Source: Bifidobacterium choloepi
GTDB lineage: Bacteria; Actinomycetota; Actinomycetes; Actinomycetales; Bifidobacteriaceae
Assembly (NCBI RefSeq): GCF_010667615.1
Contig: NZ_VYSG01000001.1
Coordinates: 1,258,580 to 1,322,579, forward strand
Reading direction: 5' to 3'
DNA: 64,000 nucleotides
Below, piece after piece: positions 27,740 through 39,150 of the stretch. The position numbers were made by a program, and so were the translations under genes. Under the pieces are notes generated by a model, which was given only the letters and a program-made list of their open reading frames with translations, ran no database searches and had not been told where the DNA came from. Each line of letters begins with the position of its first letter. Position 1 is the stretch's first letter.

Positions 27740-29644
27740 ATGGGTGGAGAAACCCTCGACCCCGTCGCCCGCGCACAGTCGATCTGGTCCGACACCCTCG
27801 CCATTCTGGGCGGCCGTGTCACCGATCGCCAGAAGGCGTGGCTGATGGGCGTCGTCCCCGAGTCGGTGAACGGCCCGTCGATCATGCTGTGCGTCCGTGA
27901 CAACGAGACGTTGCAGACGCTTGTCGGCCAGCTGTACATGGTCATGCTGCAGGCGTTGCAGATCGCGAACGCCGGGCAGCCGCTCTATCCGTCCTTCAAG
28001 ATCGACCCGTCGGCCCCGGCCGTCGAGGAGCCGAACGGCAACGACGCCGCCGCGGCTCCCGCCTCGACATCGACACAGACTCCGGCGGCCGGATCGTCCA
28101 ACGGCTTCGTGCCGCTGCCGACCGACGCCTATCCGGCGGCCACCGAGCAGGCGTCGCCGTCCACCGGCACGATTCCCGCCGTGAATGCGACGACTTCCCC
28201 GGCGCCGGCGATCACCGAGGAGGCGATCGAGGCGGCCCAGCAGCTGCTCCAGCAGGCCGAACAGCAGGGCATCCGTCCGATTACGCAGTCGATGCCGATC
28301 GTGCAGGCCGCGCAGGCGGCCGCTGCCGCGACGGCACCGTCGTTCGCGCCGGCCGTCACGCCGCAGACCGTCCGCCGACCGCAGACGACGCATGCCGGCC
28401 AGTCGATGACGGGAACGCCGGGCGTCTCGCAGCCCACCGCCGCGTCGCAGCAGGCCACCGGCCGCCAGGCCACGCAGGCCACCGCGCAGGTGCACGAGGA
28501 CGGCCAGCATGCCGTCACGGCGTCGCAGGGCGAGCTGCCGATTCCGTCGACGATCCCCGAGCGCCACGTCGTCGCGGCCGAATCGTCGACGCCGATGCGC
28601 GATCCGATCTCCCACCTCAACAAGGCCGCCACGTTCGACACGTTCGTGCCCGGCTCGTCGAACCGGTTCGCGCGCACCGTCGCGCTGGCCGTCGCCGAGG
28701 GCAGCGGCCGCGACTACAACCCGCTGTGCATCTACGGCGGTTCCGGCCTGGGCAAGACGCACCTGCTCAACGCGATCGGCAACTACGCGCTCGTCAAGGA
28801 CCCGTCGCTGCGCGTGCGCTACGTGACGAGCGAGGAGTTCACGAACGAGTACATCGACGCGATCCGTTCCGAAACCGAGAACAGCCGCACGATTTCCGAC
28901 TTCAACAAGCGCTACCGCGACGAAGTCGACATGCTGCTCATCGACGACATCCAGTTCCTGTCCGGCAAGGACTCGACGCTCGAGCAGTTCTTCCACACGT
29001 TCAACGCGCTGAAGGAATCCGACAAGCGCATCGTGCTGTCGAGCGACGTGCCGCCGAAGAACCTCAAGGGCTTCGAGGCGCGCCTGATCTCGCGCTTCGA
29101 GTCGGGCCTGACCGTCGACGTGCAGCCGCCGGACCTCGAGACACGCACGGCCATCCTGCAGATGATGGCGCAGACGAACCACTACTCGATCCCGAAGGAC
29201 GTCATCGACCTGATCGCCCGCCGCTTCACCGAGAACATCCGCGAGCTCGAGGGCGCGCTGACGCGCATCACGGCGATGGCGTCGATCACGAACCAGCCGG
29301 TCTCCTACGCGTTGGCCGAGCAGACGCTGCGCGACTTCTTCGTCGCCGACGTGGAGCTCAAGCCGACCGACATCATCGGCCAGGTCGCCCAGTACTTCCA
29401 CCTGTCGTTCGACGACCTCGTCGGCCGCAGCCGCACGAAGAACGTGGCCCTGGCGAGGCAGGTCGCGATGTACCTGACGCGCGAGATGACGTCAATGAGT
29501 CTCGTCGACATCGGCCAGGTCTTCGGCGGCCTCGACCACACCACCGTCATGTACGGCTGCAAGAAGATCTCGAGCAAGATGAGCGAGAAGAAGGAAATCT
29601 ACAACTACGTCATGGAACTGACGGTCCGTCTCAAGCACTCGTGA
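27740..29644 (+). CDS. dnaA: Chromosomal replication initiator DnaA
   Basis: This 634-residue protein binds DnaA boxes and melts oriC. Domain I is about 1-85. A very long Ala/Gln/Pro-rich domain II runs from about 95 to 290. The AAA+ domain III carries Walker A GGSGLGKTHLL and Walker B LLIDDIQFL. Domain IV has the DNA-binding signature GQVFGGLDHTTVMYGCKKI at the C-terminus. GGAAGGCTGAAG precedes ATG 27740. The extended domain II is common in high-GC actinobacteria. Confidence 0.97.
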   Translation: MGGETLDPVARAQSIWSDTLAILGGRVTDRQKAWLMGVVPESVNGPSIMLCVRDNETLQTLVGQLYMVMLQALQIANAGQPLYPSFKIDPSAPAVEEPNGNDAAAAPASTSTQTPAAGSSNGFVPLPTDAYPAATEQASPSTGTIPAVNATTSPAPAITEEAIEAAQQLLQQAEQQGIRPITQSMPIVQAAQAAAAATAPSFAPAVTPQTVRRPQTTHAGQSMTGTPGVSQPTAASQQATGRQATQATAQVHEDGQHAVTASQGELPIPSTIPERHVVAAESSTPMRDPISHLNKAATFDTFVPGSSNRFARTVALAVAEGSGRDYNPLCIYGGSGLGKTHLLNAIGNYALVKDPSLRVRYVTSEEFTNEYIDAIRSETENSRTISDFNKRYRDEVDMLLIDDIQFLSGKDSTLEQFFHTFNALKESDKRIVLSSDVPPKNLKGFEARLISRFESGLTVDVQPPDLETRTAILQMMAQTNHYSIPKDVIDLIARRFTENIRELEGALTRITAMASITNQPVSYALAEQTLRDFFVADVELKPTDIIGQVAQYFHLSFDDLVGRSRTKNVALARQVAMYLTREMTSMSLVDIGQVFGGLDHTTVMYGCKKISSKMSEKKEIYNYVMELTVRLKHS

Positions 29645-29653
29645 CATCAAGAG

Positions 29654-29680
29654 AAGAAGCTCCCTTCCGGGGAGCTTCTT
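29654..29680 (+). terminator. Terminator after dnaA
   Basis: AAGAAGCTCC (29654-29663) pairs with GGAGCTTCTT (29671-29680), followed by CCATTTT. The CTCCCTTCCGGGGAG core is the arm of the dispersed palindromic element, here standing alone as a simple terminator. Confidence 0.75.
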
Positions 29681-29689
29681 CCATTTTGA

Positions 29690-30050
29690 ATGAACGGACG
29701 TCCACGGTGGGGATAAGAATGAGCGGGAATTTTCCACGCGACACGCGGAGCGGGGGATGAAAACAGAAAAAAGTTTTCCACATGGTTTTCCCCAAATGTG
29801 GGGAAGTCTGGGTGATAACTCGTGGATAAGCGTCAAAACGGCGAGGATAAGCCGTTGATAACTCCACAATTTTTGTGGATAACTTCGATGGCCTGTTCAC
29901 GCTGTGGATAACTCACCATGTTTTCCACATTCCGCACCCACGGTTTCCACAGCGCGTGGATCGTCGAAAACGGCGCGGCGCAACCGCTTCCCACGAGTTT
30001 TCCACTTTTCCACCGCCCCTATTATTACTATGATTCCTTCTCTTGCGTAT
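29690..30050. other. oriC part 2: DnaA-box cluster between dnaA and dnaN
   Basis: Boxes include TTTTCCACA (29774-29782), CGTGGATAA (29821-29829), perfect TGTGGATAA (29874-29882 and 29903-29911), TTTTCCACA (29921-29929) and several looser TTTCCAC words to about 30010. An AT-rich tract, CTATTATTACTATG, at about 30019-30032 is the best candidate for the unwinding element. The remaining 350 bp up to dnaN hold no gene that I can support. Part 1 plus part 2 make a bipartite origin. Confidence 0.85.
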
Positions 30051-30396
30051 CATCATCGTCACGATCATCGCGAACCTCCCAGCAGCCGCTTTCGTACCGC
30101 CTGTGGTCCGGATAGAATGAAGCAAGCCGAACACCAAACGAAACGTCGTCAAGACCAGCGATTTCGTTGCGTTCCAGCGTCCTCGCCATCCGACAGGCAA
30201 TGAGCAACGGGAAGAATCGTTCCCGCCGTTCTCTCGCCTTGTCCGGTGGAGAACCCGGCCGCTCGCCTGTCCACCGACGGTGAGTAACCGGCGACGCGGA
30301 ATTTGCACAGTCCGGCACGGTTTCGCCGTCAGGAGTTCCCTTCGTGGGAACGATCCGCACGCCGCACCGCAACCCGCACGCATTGAGGAGCCACGC

Positions 30397-31524
30397 ATGA
30401 AAGTCGAAGTCAATTCCACCTCCCTCGCCGACGCCGTCGCCTGGGCTTCGCGGGCGCTGAACACCCGCCAGTCGAACCCGATCCTCGCCGGCATCAAGCT
30501 CGAGGCCATCGACGGGTCGCTGCAGCTGTCGGCGTTCAGCTACGACGTGACGGCCCGCGACCGCATCGAGGCGGGCGTGGACGAGACCGGCAGCGTCGTC
30601 GTGCTCGGCAAGATGCTCGCCGACATTTCCCGCAGCCTGCCGGGGGAGAAGGCCTACCTGGCCACCGAGGGCTCGAAGCTCAAGATCACGTCCGGCAAGG
30701 CGTCGTTCACGCTGCAGCTGATGGCCGAATCGGAGTTCCCGGACATGCCGGAACTGCCGGCCGCGCTCGGCCAGGTCGATGCCGAGACGTTCGCGCAGGC
30801 CGTCAACCAGGCCGCCGTCTCCGTTGCCAACGACGACATCCGCCAGGTCCTCGCCGCCATCCGCATGCAGGTCGACGGCGGCCAGGTCACGCTGTCGAGC
30901 ACCGACCGCTTCCGCCTGTCGCGCGCCATGTTCAACTGGACGCCAGCCGTCGAGGACGCCGCGATGACGGTCCTCGTCAAGGGTTCCATCCTGCGCGACA
31001 TCGCCCACTCGATGGACATGCACCAGAACGTCACGATCGACTTCGACCCGGCCAAGCCGACGCTGATCGGCATCGAGAACGCCGGCCGCGTCTCGACGAT
31101 CCAGCTCACCGATGGCGAGTTCCCGGCCGTCGACCGCCTCTACGCCGACGAATACCCGATCCACGCCGTCCTCGGCCGCCAGGACCTGCTCGACGCGATC
31201 AAGCGCGTCGCCCTTGTCGCCGGCCAGAACCAGCCGATCCGCATGACGTTCACCGGCGACGAGGTCCAGCTGACCGCCGGCGGCATGGACGACGAGGCGC
31301 AGGCCAACGAGATCCTCGACGTCGACCTCGACGGCGAGGACATCACCGTCGCGTTCAACCCGAACTACCTGCAGTCCGGCATCGCCGCGATCACCGAGCC
31401 GTTCGTCCGCATGAAGCTGACCACCGCCGTCAAGCCCGTCGAGTTCGACGGCCAGCAGGAAGCCGACAGCGAGGAGTCGATGGACTACCGTTACCTCCTC
31501 GTCCCGATGCGCATCAACGCGTGA
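30397..31524 (+). CDS. dnaN: DNA polymerase III sliding clamp (beta subunit)
   Basis: The 375-residue ring-forming clamp gives the replicative polymerase processivity. It begins MKVEVNSTSLADAVAWA at ATG 30397, with GAGGAG upstream; a longer frame to 30280 runs into the origin region and is rejected. The three clamp folds are of normal length, and the C-terminal YRYLLVPMRI matches the conserved end that contacts partner proteins. Confidence 0.97.
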   Translation: MKVEVNSTSLADAVAWASRALNTRQSNPILAGIKLEAIDGSLQLSAFSYDVTARDRIEAGVDETGSVVVLGKMLADISRSLPGEKAYLATEGSKLKITSGKASFTLQLMAESEFPDMPELPAALGQVDAETFAQAVNQAAVSVANDDIRQVLAAIRMQVDGGQVTLSSTDRFRLSRAMFNWTPAVEDAAMTVLVKGSILRDIAHSMDMHQNVTIDFDPAKPTLIGIENAGRVSTIQLTDGEFPAVDRLYADEYPIHAVLGRQDLLDAIKRVALVAGQNQPIRMTFTGDEVQLTAGGMDDEAQANEILDVDLDGEDITVAFNPNYLQSGIAAITEPFVRMKLTTAVKPVEFDGQQEADSEESMDYRYLLVPMRINA

Positions 31525-31535
31525 TTCCTCTTATT

Positions 31536-31667
31536 AGCCCCCTGGAAGGGGGCTGTCGGCGCAGCCGACTGAGGGTCGACTTACGGAGCGCAACCAATCA
31601 CGTTCCGTAATCCGTAAGTCGACCCCTCGCTTCGGCTTCGCCTCAGCGATCCCCTTCCAGGGGATTC
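31536..31667. repeat. Composite palindromic element between dnaN and recF
   Basis: Left arm AGCCCCCTGGAAGGGGGCT, then GAGGGTCGACTTACGGAGCG. The centre CCGTAATCCGTAAG is followed by GTCGACCCCTCG, and the right arm GCGATCCCCTTCCAGGGGAT ends at 31667. The right arm is of the CCCCTGGAAGGGG type while the centre is shared with the copies at 20.3 and 8.1 kb, so modules are mixed. Confidence 0.8.
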
Positions 31668-31695
31668 ATTACTACTCGAAATCCAGGTTGGCAGC

Positions 31696-33057
31696 ATGCA
31701 TGTTTCCCGTCTCGCCCTCGACGACTTCAGGTCGTGGCGGCACGTCGTCGTCGATTTCGCGCCCGGAGTCACCATTCTCCAGGGCGCGAACGGCCTCGGC
31801 AAGACGAACCTCGTCGAGGCGATCGAGGTGCTGTCGACCGGCGCCAGCCACCGCACGTCGAGCTCGCTGCCGCTCGTCGCCCGTGGCTGCCCGGCCGCCA
31901 CGATCCGCGCGAACGTCGTCACGGATGACGGCGCCGGCGCCGGGAACGATACCGGCGACAGCACCGGCGCCGACGAAACGACCTACGAGGTGACGATCCG
32001 CGCGAAGGGGACCAACCGGGCCCGCATCAACGGCGGCCCGTCGCTGTACATGCGGGACGTCGTCGGGCAGATTCCGAGCGTCGCGTTCACGCCGGACGAC
32101 CAGCGGCTCGTCGCCGGCGACCCGTCGTCGCGCCGCACGTTCCTCAACCAGGCCTGCTCGCTGCTCGTGCCCGGCTATCAGGCCCGGCTCGCCGAGTTCA
32201 CGAAGATCGGCAAGCAGCGTGCGGCGCTGCTCAAGCAGCTCGGCCGCGGCGGCAATGCGTTCGGCGGCTTCGGCGACGATTCGCGCGGCCGTGTCCCGGA
32301 CGAATCGTCCGACAATTTCTCCCGGTTCGATCCGGCCCGCGACGCCGCGCTGAGCGGCCTCGAAGTCTGGACCGGCCAGTTCATCGAGGCCGGCGTCGAG
32401 CTCACCCGCGACCGCGACCGCGTCCTCGCGCAGCTCGCCGGCCCGTTCACCGAACTCTATGCGATGATGGCGCCGGACGGCGGCACCGCCTCGCTGGCCT
32501 ACGAACCGTCGTTCGACGACGTGCTGCTGCACCCCGACGACCCGGACGCCGCGAAGGCCGGCATCAGCCGGCATTTCCAGCGAATCTACGCGGGGGAGGT
32601 GTCCCGCGGCATCAACCTGATCGGCCCGCAGCGCGACGACTTCGCGCTGCGGCTCGACGGCGTCCCGGCACGCGAGTTCGCGTCGAACGGCGAGATGTGG
32701 ACGATGGCGCTGGCGCTGAAAATGGCGCTGTTCGAGCTCGTCGAGGCCCGTGACGGCGTCAAGCCGATCGTCATCCTCGACGACGTCTTCGCGCAGCTCG
32801 ACGAAACCCGCCGCGCGCAGATCCTCGCGTTCGCGGCCGCGCAGGACCAGGTGCTCATCACCGTCGCCGCCGCCTCCGACATCCCCGGCGCCGCGTCGCT
32901 CGGCTCGGCGACGATCATCGACGTCGCCGCCCTGAAAGCCGGCAATGGAAACGATTCGCACGGACAGATGACGGGCTCGCTCGACGACCTCGCCACGATG
33001 GGCGAACTCGGCGCGATGGCCCTCGCGCTCGCGAAGAAGAAGGACGGCAATGAGTGA
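31696..33057 (+). CDS. recF: DNA replication and repair protein RecF
   Basis: This 453-residue SMC-like ATPase helps load RecA at gaps. Walker A is GANGLGKTNLVEAIEVL (about 30-46), the signature region is LIGPQRDDF and Walker B is ILDDVFAQLD. It is longer than usual (~370). Two low-complexity inserts are visible: near 75-95 (DDGAGAGNDTGDSTGADE) and near 185-215 (GRGGNAFGGFGDDSRGRVPDESSDN). The second coincides with an inverted pair of the GACGATTCG/CGAATCGTC word. Confidence 0.95.
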   Translation: MHVSRLALDDFRSWRHVVVDFAPGVTILQGANGLGKTNLVEAIEVLSTGASHRTSSSLPLVARGCPAATIRANVVTDDGAGAGNDTGDSTGADETTYEVTIRAKGTNRARINGGPSLYMRDVVGQIPSVAFTPDDQRLVAGDPSSRRTFLNQACSLLVPGYQARLAEFTKIGKQRAALLKQLGRGGNAFGGFGDDSRGRVPDESSDNFSRFDPARDAALSGLEVWTGQFIEAGVELTRDRDRVLAQLAGPFTELYAMMAPDGGTASLAYEPSFDDVLLHPDDPDAAKAGISRHFQRIYAGEVSRGINLIGPQRDDFALRLDGVPAREFASNGEMWTMALALKMALFELVEARDGVKPIVILDDVFAQLDETRRAQILAFAAAQDQVLITVAAASDIPGAASLGSATIIDVAALKAGNGNDSHGQMTGSLDDLATMGELGAMALALAKKKDGNE

Positions 33058-33535
33058 CGGCGCCCCGATTGCCGAGCGGCTGGGACTCGACGAACGCAAG
33101 CTGCCGGCGCAGGTGTTCGAGCGGCTCGCGAAGCGCGCCGGACTCGTCGAGGACTGGCGGCGCCGCAACGAGGAGGCCCGCGAGAACTTCGGCAAGGCCG
33201 GGCGCGACCCGAACCGCATCGGCGGCGTGCTCGAGGCGTTCGCCGTCCAGAAGGGCTGGGGCCGCTACCTCGGCATGACCCGGCTGATGGAGGCGTGGCC
33301 CGAGATCGCCGGCCCGGTCGCCGCCGCCCACACGCAGGTCGACTCGCTCGTCGACGGCGTCCTGAAGATCCGCGCGAACACCCCGGCCTGGGAACAGCAG
33401 ATGAGCGGCCTGTCCGGCCACCTGCTCGCGAAGATCCAGGCCACCCACCCGGAATTCGGCATCAGGCGCCTCGAAGTCATCCGCGCCCCGAAAAGGCAGG
33501 GAAGAGGACGGCTGAGGCCAGTGAGAAACGGCTGA
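33050..33535 (+). CDS. DUF721 protein (DciA-like)
   Basis: This 161-residue protein overlaps the end of recF by 8 bp. The C-terminal DUF721 domain (about 60-150; WGRYLGMTRLMEAWPEIAGPVAAAHTQVDSL) belongs to the family that includes DciA, the ancestral loader/partner of the replicative helicase DnaB. Its fixed place between recF and gyrB in actinobacteria fits a replication role. The helicase link is from family knowledge, not from visible residues. Confidence 0.88.
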   Translation: MSDGAPIAERLGLDERKLPAQVFERLAKRAGLVEDWRRRNEEARENFGKAGRDPNRIGGVLEAFAVQKGWGRYLGMTRLMEAWPEIAGPVAAAHTQVDSLVDGVLKIRANTPAWEQQMSGLSGHLLAKIQATHPEFGIRRLEVIRAPKRQGRGRLRPVRNG

Positions 33536-33548
33536 ACGGGGCGTCCAG

Positions 33549-33708
33549 ACTCCCTCCTTGGAGGGAGTCGGCGAGGCGGAGCCGAGCCGGTGGGAGTTCC
33601 GGACCGACCGGGAACGTCACCTACGCCGACCAACGTTGCGTTCTAGCGGCCTCGCGAACTCCCACCGAAAACGCTACCGCGTTTTTGACTCCCTCCAAGG
33701 AGGGAGTG
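33549..33708. repeat. Palindromic element, GACTCCCTCC family, between DUF721 and gyrB
   Basis: The left hairpin GACTCCCTCCTTGGAGGGAGTC (22 nt) starts at 33549; an equivalent ACTCCCTCCAAGGAGGGAGT closes the element near 33707. Inside, GGTGGGAGTTCC pairs with GGCGAACTCCCACC-like sequence, followed by GAAAACGC...GCGTTTTT. The same CCCACCGAAAACGC module ends the element at 46.2 kb. The remaining DNA to gyrB (33709-33872) holds its promoter and ribosome site. Confidence 0.75.
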
Positions 33709-33848
33709 AGGAATCGGTTTTTCCAGATCGCGCTGTGCGCGGGGGAGTCGGGTTAGGTTGGTAGAATCTTTGACAGAGTACTTGAACGCCGTGAAGGGGC
33801 GTTTATTTTCGTTCTGGGGCATGTCCAGACAAAAACAACCCTTCGTGA

Positions 33849-36002
<2,154 letters not shown>

Positions 36003-36037
36003 TCGCTCTTGCGCACGAGCAAGAGTCGCGAATGAAA

Positions 36038-36078
36038 CGGACGAATCGTTCAGGAAAAAAATTGGAACGATTCGTCCG
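36038..36078. repeat. Inverted pair of the dispersed 9-mer between gyrB and gyrA
   Basis: CGGACGAATCGTTC (36038-36051) and GAACGATTCGTCCG (36065-36078) form a perfect 14-bp stem around a 13-nt A-rich loop. It is the longest pairing of the GAACGATTC family in the window. A smaller CTCTTGC/GCAAGAG hairpin (36006-36025) follows the gyrB stop. Either could tune expression of gyrA relative to gyrB. Confidence 0.85.
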
Positions 36079-36105
36079 AACAAACTTGGTGAGTAAGGAA
36101 GAACA

Positions 36106-38826
36106 GTGGCAGACGAACCCACAGAATTTGGCTCCGAACACGAGCAGCCGCTGCCCGACGGCTCGCTGGAGCCGCTGAGCCCTCAGGAAAGCGACACGAC
36201 CGATTACGGCCTGATGACCGGCGAACGCATCCAGCCGGTCGACCTGCAGGAGGAGATGCGGCAGTCGTACCTGTCGTACGCCCTCTCCGTCATCGTCGAG
36301 CGCGCGCTGCCGGACGTGCGCGACGGCATGAAGCCGGTGCACCGCCGCGTCATCTACGCGATGTACGACGGCGGCTACCGTCCCGACCGCGGCTACAACA
36401 AGTGCTCCCGCGTCGTCGGCGACGTCATGGGCAAGTACCATCCGCACGGCGACTCGGCGATCTACGAGACGCTCGTGCGCATGGCACAGAGCTGGTCGAT
36501 GCGCTACATGCTCGTCGACGGCCAGGGCAACTTCGGCTCCCCAGGCGACGATCCGGCCGCCGCCATGCGTTACACCGAATGCCGCATGGCGCCGCTCGCA
36601 ATGGAGATGGTGCGCGACATCGACAAGGACACCGTCGACTTCGTGCCGAACTACGACGGCAAGACGCAGGAACCGACCGTGCTGCCGGCGAGGTTCCCGA
36701 ACCTGCTCGTCAACGGTTCCTCGGGCATCGCGGTCGGCATGGCGACGAACATTCCGCCTCACAACATGCGCGAGGTCGCCGACGGCGTCCACTGGGCGCT
36801 CGACCATCCGGAAGCGTCCCGCGAGGAGCTGCTCGAGGCGCTGATGCAGCGCATCAAGGGACCGGACTTCCCGACCGGCGCGACGATCCTGGGCCACAAG
36901 GGCATCGAGCAGGCGTACCGTACCGGCCGCGGCCTGATCACGATGCGCGCCGTCGTCAACACCGAGGAAATCAACGGCCGCATGTGCCTCGTCATCACCG
37001 AGCTGCCGTACCAGGTCAACCCGGACCGCCTGGTCGTCTCGATCCGCGAGGCCGTCCGCGACGGCAAGATCACCGGCATCGCCGACATGCGCGACGAGAC
37101 GTCGGGCCGCACCGGCCAGCGCCTGGTGCTGGTCCTCAAGCGCGACGCCGTGCCGAAGGTGGTGCTCAACAACCTCTACAAGCACTCGCAGCTGCAGCAG
37201 ACGTTCGGCGCGAACATGCTGGCGCTGGTGGACGGGGTGCCGCGGACGCTGTCTCTGGACGCGTTCATCCGCCACTGGGTCTCGCACCAGCTGGACGTCA
37301 TTGCGCGGCGCACTGCGTACCTGAAGCGGGAAGCCGAGGAGCGCGACCATATTCTGCAGGGCTACCTCAAGGCCCTCGACATGATCGACGAGGTCATCAA
37401 GCTCATCCGCTCGTCCGCGACCGTCGAGACGGCGCGCACCGGCCTGATGGGGCTGCTCGACGTCGACGAGGTCCAGGCCGACGCCATCCTCGCGATGCAG
37501 CTGCGCCGCCTGGCCGCCCTCGAACGCCAGAAGATCCTCGACGAGCACGAGGAACTCATGCGCAAGATCGCCGACTACGAGGACATCCTCGCCCGTCCGG
37601 AACGCCAGCGCCAGATCGTCGGCGACGAGCTCGACGAGATCGTGGCCCGCTACGGCGACGACCGCCGCACGCAGATCCTGCCGTACTCCGGCGAGATGAA
37701 CGTCGAGGACCTGATCGCCGAGGAGAACGTCGTCGTCACCGTCACGCACTCCGGCTTCATCAAGCGCACGAAGGCCACCGAATACCGCGCCCAGCACCGC
37801 GGCGGCAAGGGCATCAAGGGCACGCGCCTGCGCGAGGACGACGTCGTCGACCACTTCTTCCTGACCAGCACCCACAACTGGCTGCTGTTCTTCACGAACA
37901 AGGGCCGCGTCTACCGCATCAAGGCGTACGAGCTGCCGGAAGGCTCGCGCGACTCGAAGGGCCAGCACGTCGCCAACCTGCTGCAGTTCGCGCCCGACGA
38001 GCAGATCCAGGCCGTCCTCGCGATCCCGAACTACGAGGTCGCCGACTACCTGGTGCTGGCCACGCGTTCCGGCCGCGTCAAGAAGACGCGCCTGTCCGAG
38101 TACGATTCCCCGCGCCAGGGCGGCCTCATCGCCGTCCGCCTCAACGCGGACGAGGACGGCTCGAACGCCGACGAGCTGATCGGCGCCGGCCTGTGCAACG
38201 CCGACGACGACATCATCCTCGTCTCCAAGCTCGGCATGAGCCTCAAGTTCAAGGCCGACGACGAGCAGCTGCGCCCGATGGGCCGCCAGACCGCCGGCGT
38301 CCAGGGCATGAAGTTCCGCGAGGGCGACGAACTGCTGTCGATGGACGTCGTCTGGGGCGACGCCGACAAGGACCTCCTCGTCGTCACGAACGAGGGCTTC
38401 GCCAAGCGCACCGCGATCTCCGAGTACCGCCTGCAGGGCCGCAACGGCTACGGCGTCAAGGCCGTCCAGCTCGCCGAGGGCCGCGGCCACCTGGTCGGCG
38501 CCGTCGTCGTGGAGGAGGACGACCAGATCCTCGCGATCATGAAGTCCGGCAAGGTCATCCGCTCCGACGTCAACGAGGTCAACCGCACCGGCCGCAACAC
38601 CCAGGGCGTCACGCTCGCCAAGCCGGACAAGAACGACGAGATCATCTCGATCGCCCGCAACGCCGAGAAGGACGAGGAGGAAGCCGCCTCCGAGGAAGCC
38701 GCCGAGGCCGAAGGCACCGGCGCTTCCGACAAGGCCACCGAAGTCGCCGCCGAAGGCATCCCGACCGTGACCGTCGACAACGGCTCCGGCGCCACCACCG
38801 AGGAAGTCCCCGAACAGGCCGAATAA
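36106..38826 (+). CDS. gyrA: DNA gyrase subunit A
   Basis: This 906-residue subunit breaks and rejoins DNA. It starts at GTG 36106 after GTAAGGAAG. The quinolone-resistance region reads [14 protein letters not shown], with Ser at the position of E. coli Ser83 and Glu where E. coli has Asp87. The catalytic tyrosine lies in [10 protein letters not shown]-terminal beta-pinwheel blades follow with the GyrA box ([10 protein letters not shown]), and the tail (about 845-906) is acidic and low in complexity. Confidence 0.97.
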   Translation: MADEPTEFGSEHEQPLPDGSLEPLSPQESDTTDYGLMTGERIQPVDLQEEMRQSYLSYALSVIVERALPDVRDGMKPVHRRVIYAMYDGGYRPDRGYNKCSRVVGDVMGKYHPHGDSAIYETLVRMAQSWSMRYMLVDGQGNFGSPGDDPAAAMRYTECRMAPLAMEMVRDIDKDTVDFVPNYDGKTQEPTVLPARFPNLLVNGSSGIAVGMATNIPPHNMREVADGVHWALDHPEASREELLEALMQRIKGPDFPTGATILGHKGIEQAYRTGRGLITMRAVVNTEEINGRMCLVITELPYQVNPDRLVVSIREAVRDGKITGIADMRDETSGRTGQRLVLVLKRDAVPKVVLNNLYKHSQLQQTFGANMLALVDGVPRTLSLDAFIRHWVSHQLDVIARRTAYLKREAEERDHILQGYLKALDMIDEVIKLIRSSATVETARTGLMGLLDVDEVQADAILAMQLRRLAALERQKILDEHEELMRKIADYEDILARPERQRQIVGDELDEIVARYGDDRRTQILPYSGEMNVEDLIAEENVVVTVTHSGFIKRTKATEYRAQHRGGKGIKGTRLREDDVVDHFFLTSTHNWLLFFTNKGRVYRIKAYELPEGSRDSKGQHVANLLQFAPDEQIQAVLAIPNYEVADYLVLATRSGRVKKTRLSEYDSPRQGGLIAVRLNADEDGSNADELIGAGLCNADDDIILVSKLGMSLKFKADDEQLRPMGRQTAGVQGMKFREGDELLSMDVVWGDADKDLLVVTNEGFAKRTAISEYRLQGRNGYGVKAVQLAEGRGHLVGAVVVEEDDQILAIMKSGKVIRSDVNEVNRTGRNTQGVTLAKPDKNDEIISIARNAEKDEEEAASEEAAEAEGTGASDKATEVAAEGIPTVTVDNGSGATTEEVPEQAE

Positions 38827-38837
38827 GTCGGCAATGC

Positions 38838-38906
38838 AAATCCCCCGGAAGAGATCGCCTCGCTTCGCGGCTGCGTTGCCCGGCAATCCCTCTTCGGGGA
38901 TTTGTT
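38838..38906. terminator. Short palindromic element acting as gyrA terminator
   Basis: AAATCCCCCGGAAGAG opens and CAATCCCTCTTCGGGGATTTG closes the element at 38906, followed by TTTT. The outer AAATCCC/GGGATTT arms pair, and CGCTTCGCGGCTGCG folds inside. It is a reduced member of the composite palindromic family, 11 bp after gyrA. Confidence 0.7.
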
Positions 38907-38908
38907 TT

Positions 38909-38956
38909 CCCGATGTCACAAACCCGAGCCCCGCAGCCCGGGTTTGTGACATCGGG
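38909..38956. repeat. Perfect 18-bp-stem TTTGTGACATC hairpin
   Basis: CCCGATGTCACAAACCCG (38909-38926) pairs perfectly with its complement at 38939-38956 around a 12-nt loop. It directly follows the gyrA terminator. Relatives: half copies at 8198-8222 and 43140-43157, and a full copy at 62944-62996. The following ~190 bp lead to the DUF3566 gene without another recognisable feature. Confidence 0.8.
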
Positions 38957-39150
38957 GGAGGAGATGACAGGGCGGAAGAATCGTACCTGAAATGTTGCTG
39001 AAAGCCGGTGTCCAAAAACCTTTCGATCGTCGGCTTGCGCTGGTAGGCTCGGCAGTTAGTCTTGTGAGTAAGCCGTCCCGGCGCGTCGGACGATGGCATC
39101 GATTCATTTCGATTCGTTGAGAGTCACAGAGATTCATTGAAGGAGTTTGG

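Noticed and set aside
30028..31164. Minus-strand gene opposite dnaN and the origin
   Set aside because: It lacks any family motif and overlaps the whole dnaN gene and DnaA-box region. It is an antisense shadow.
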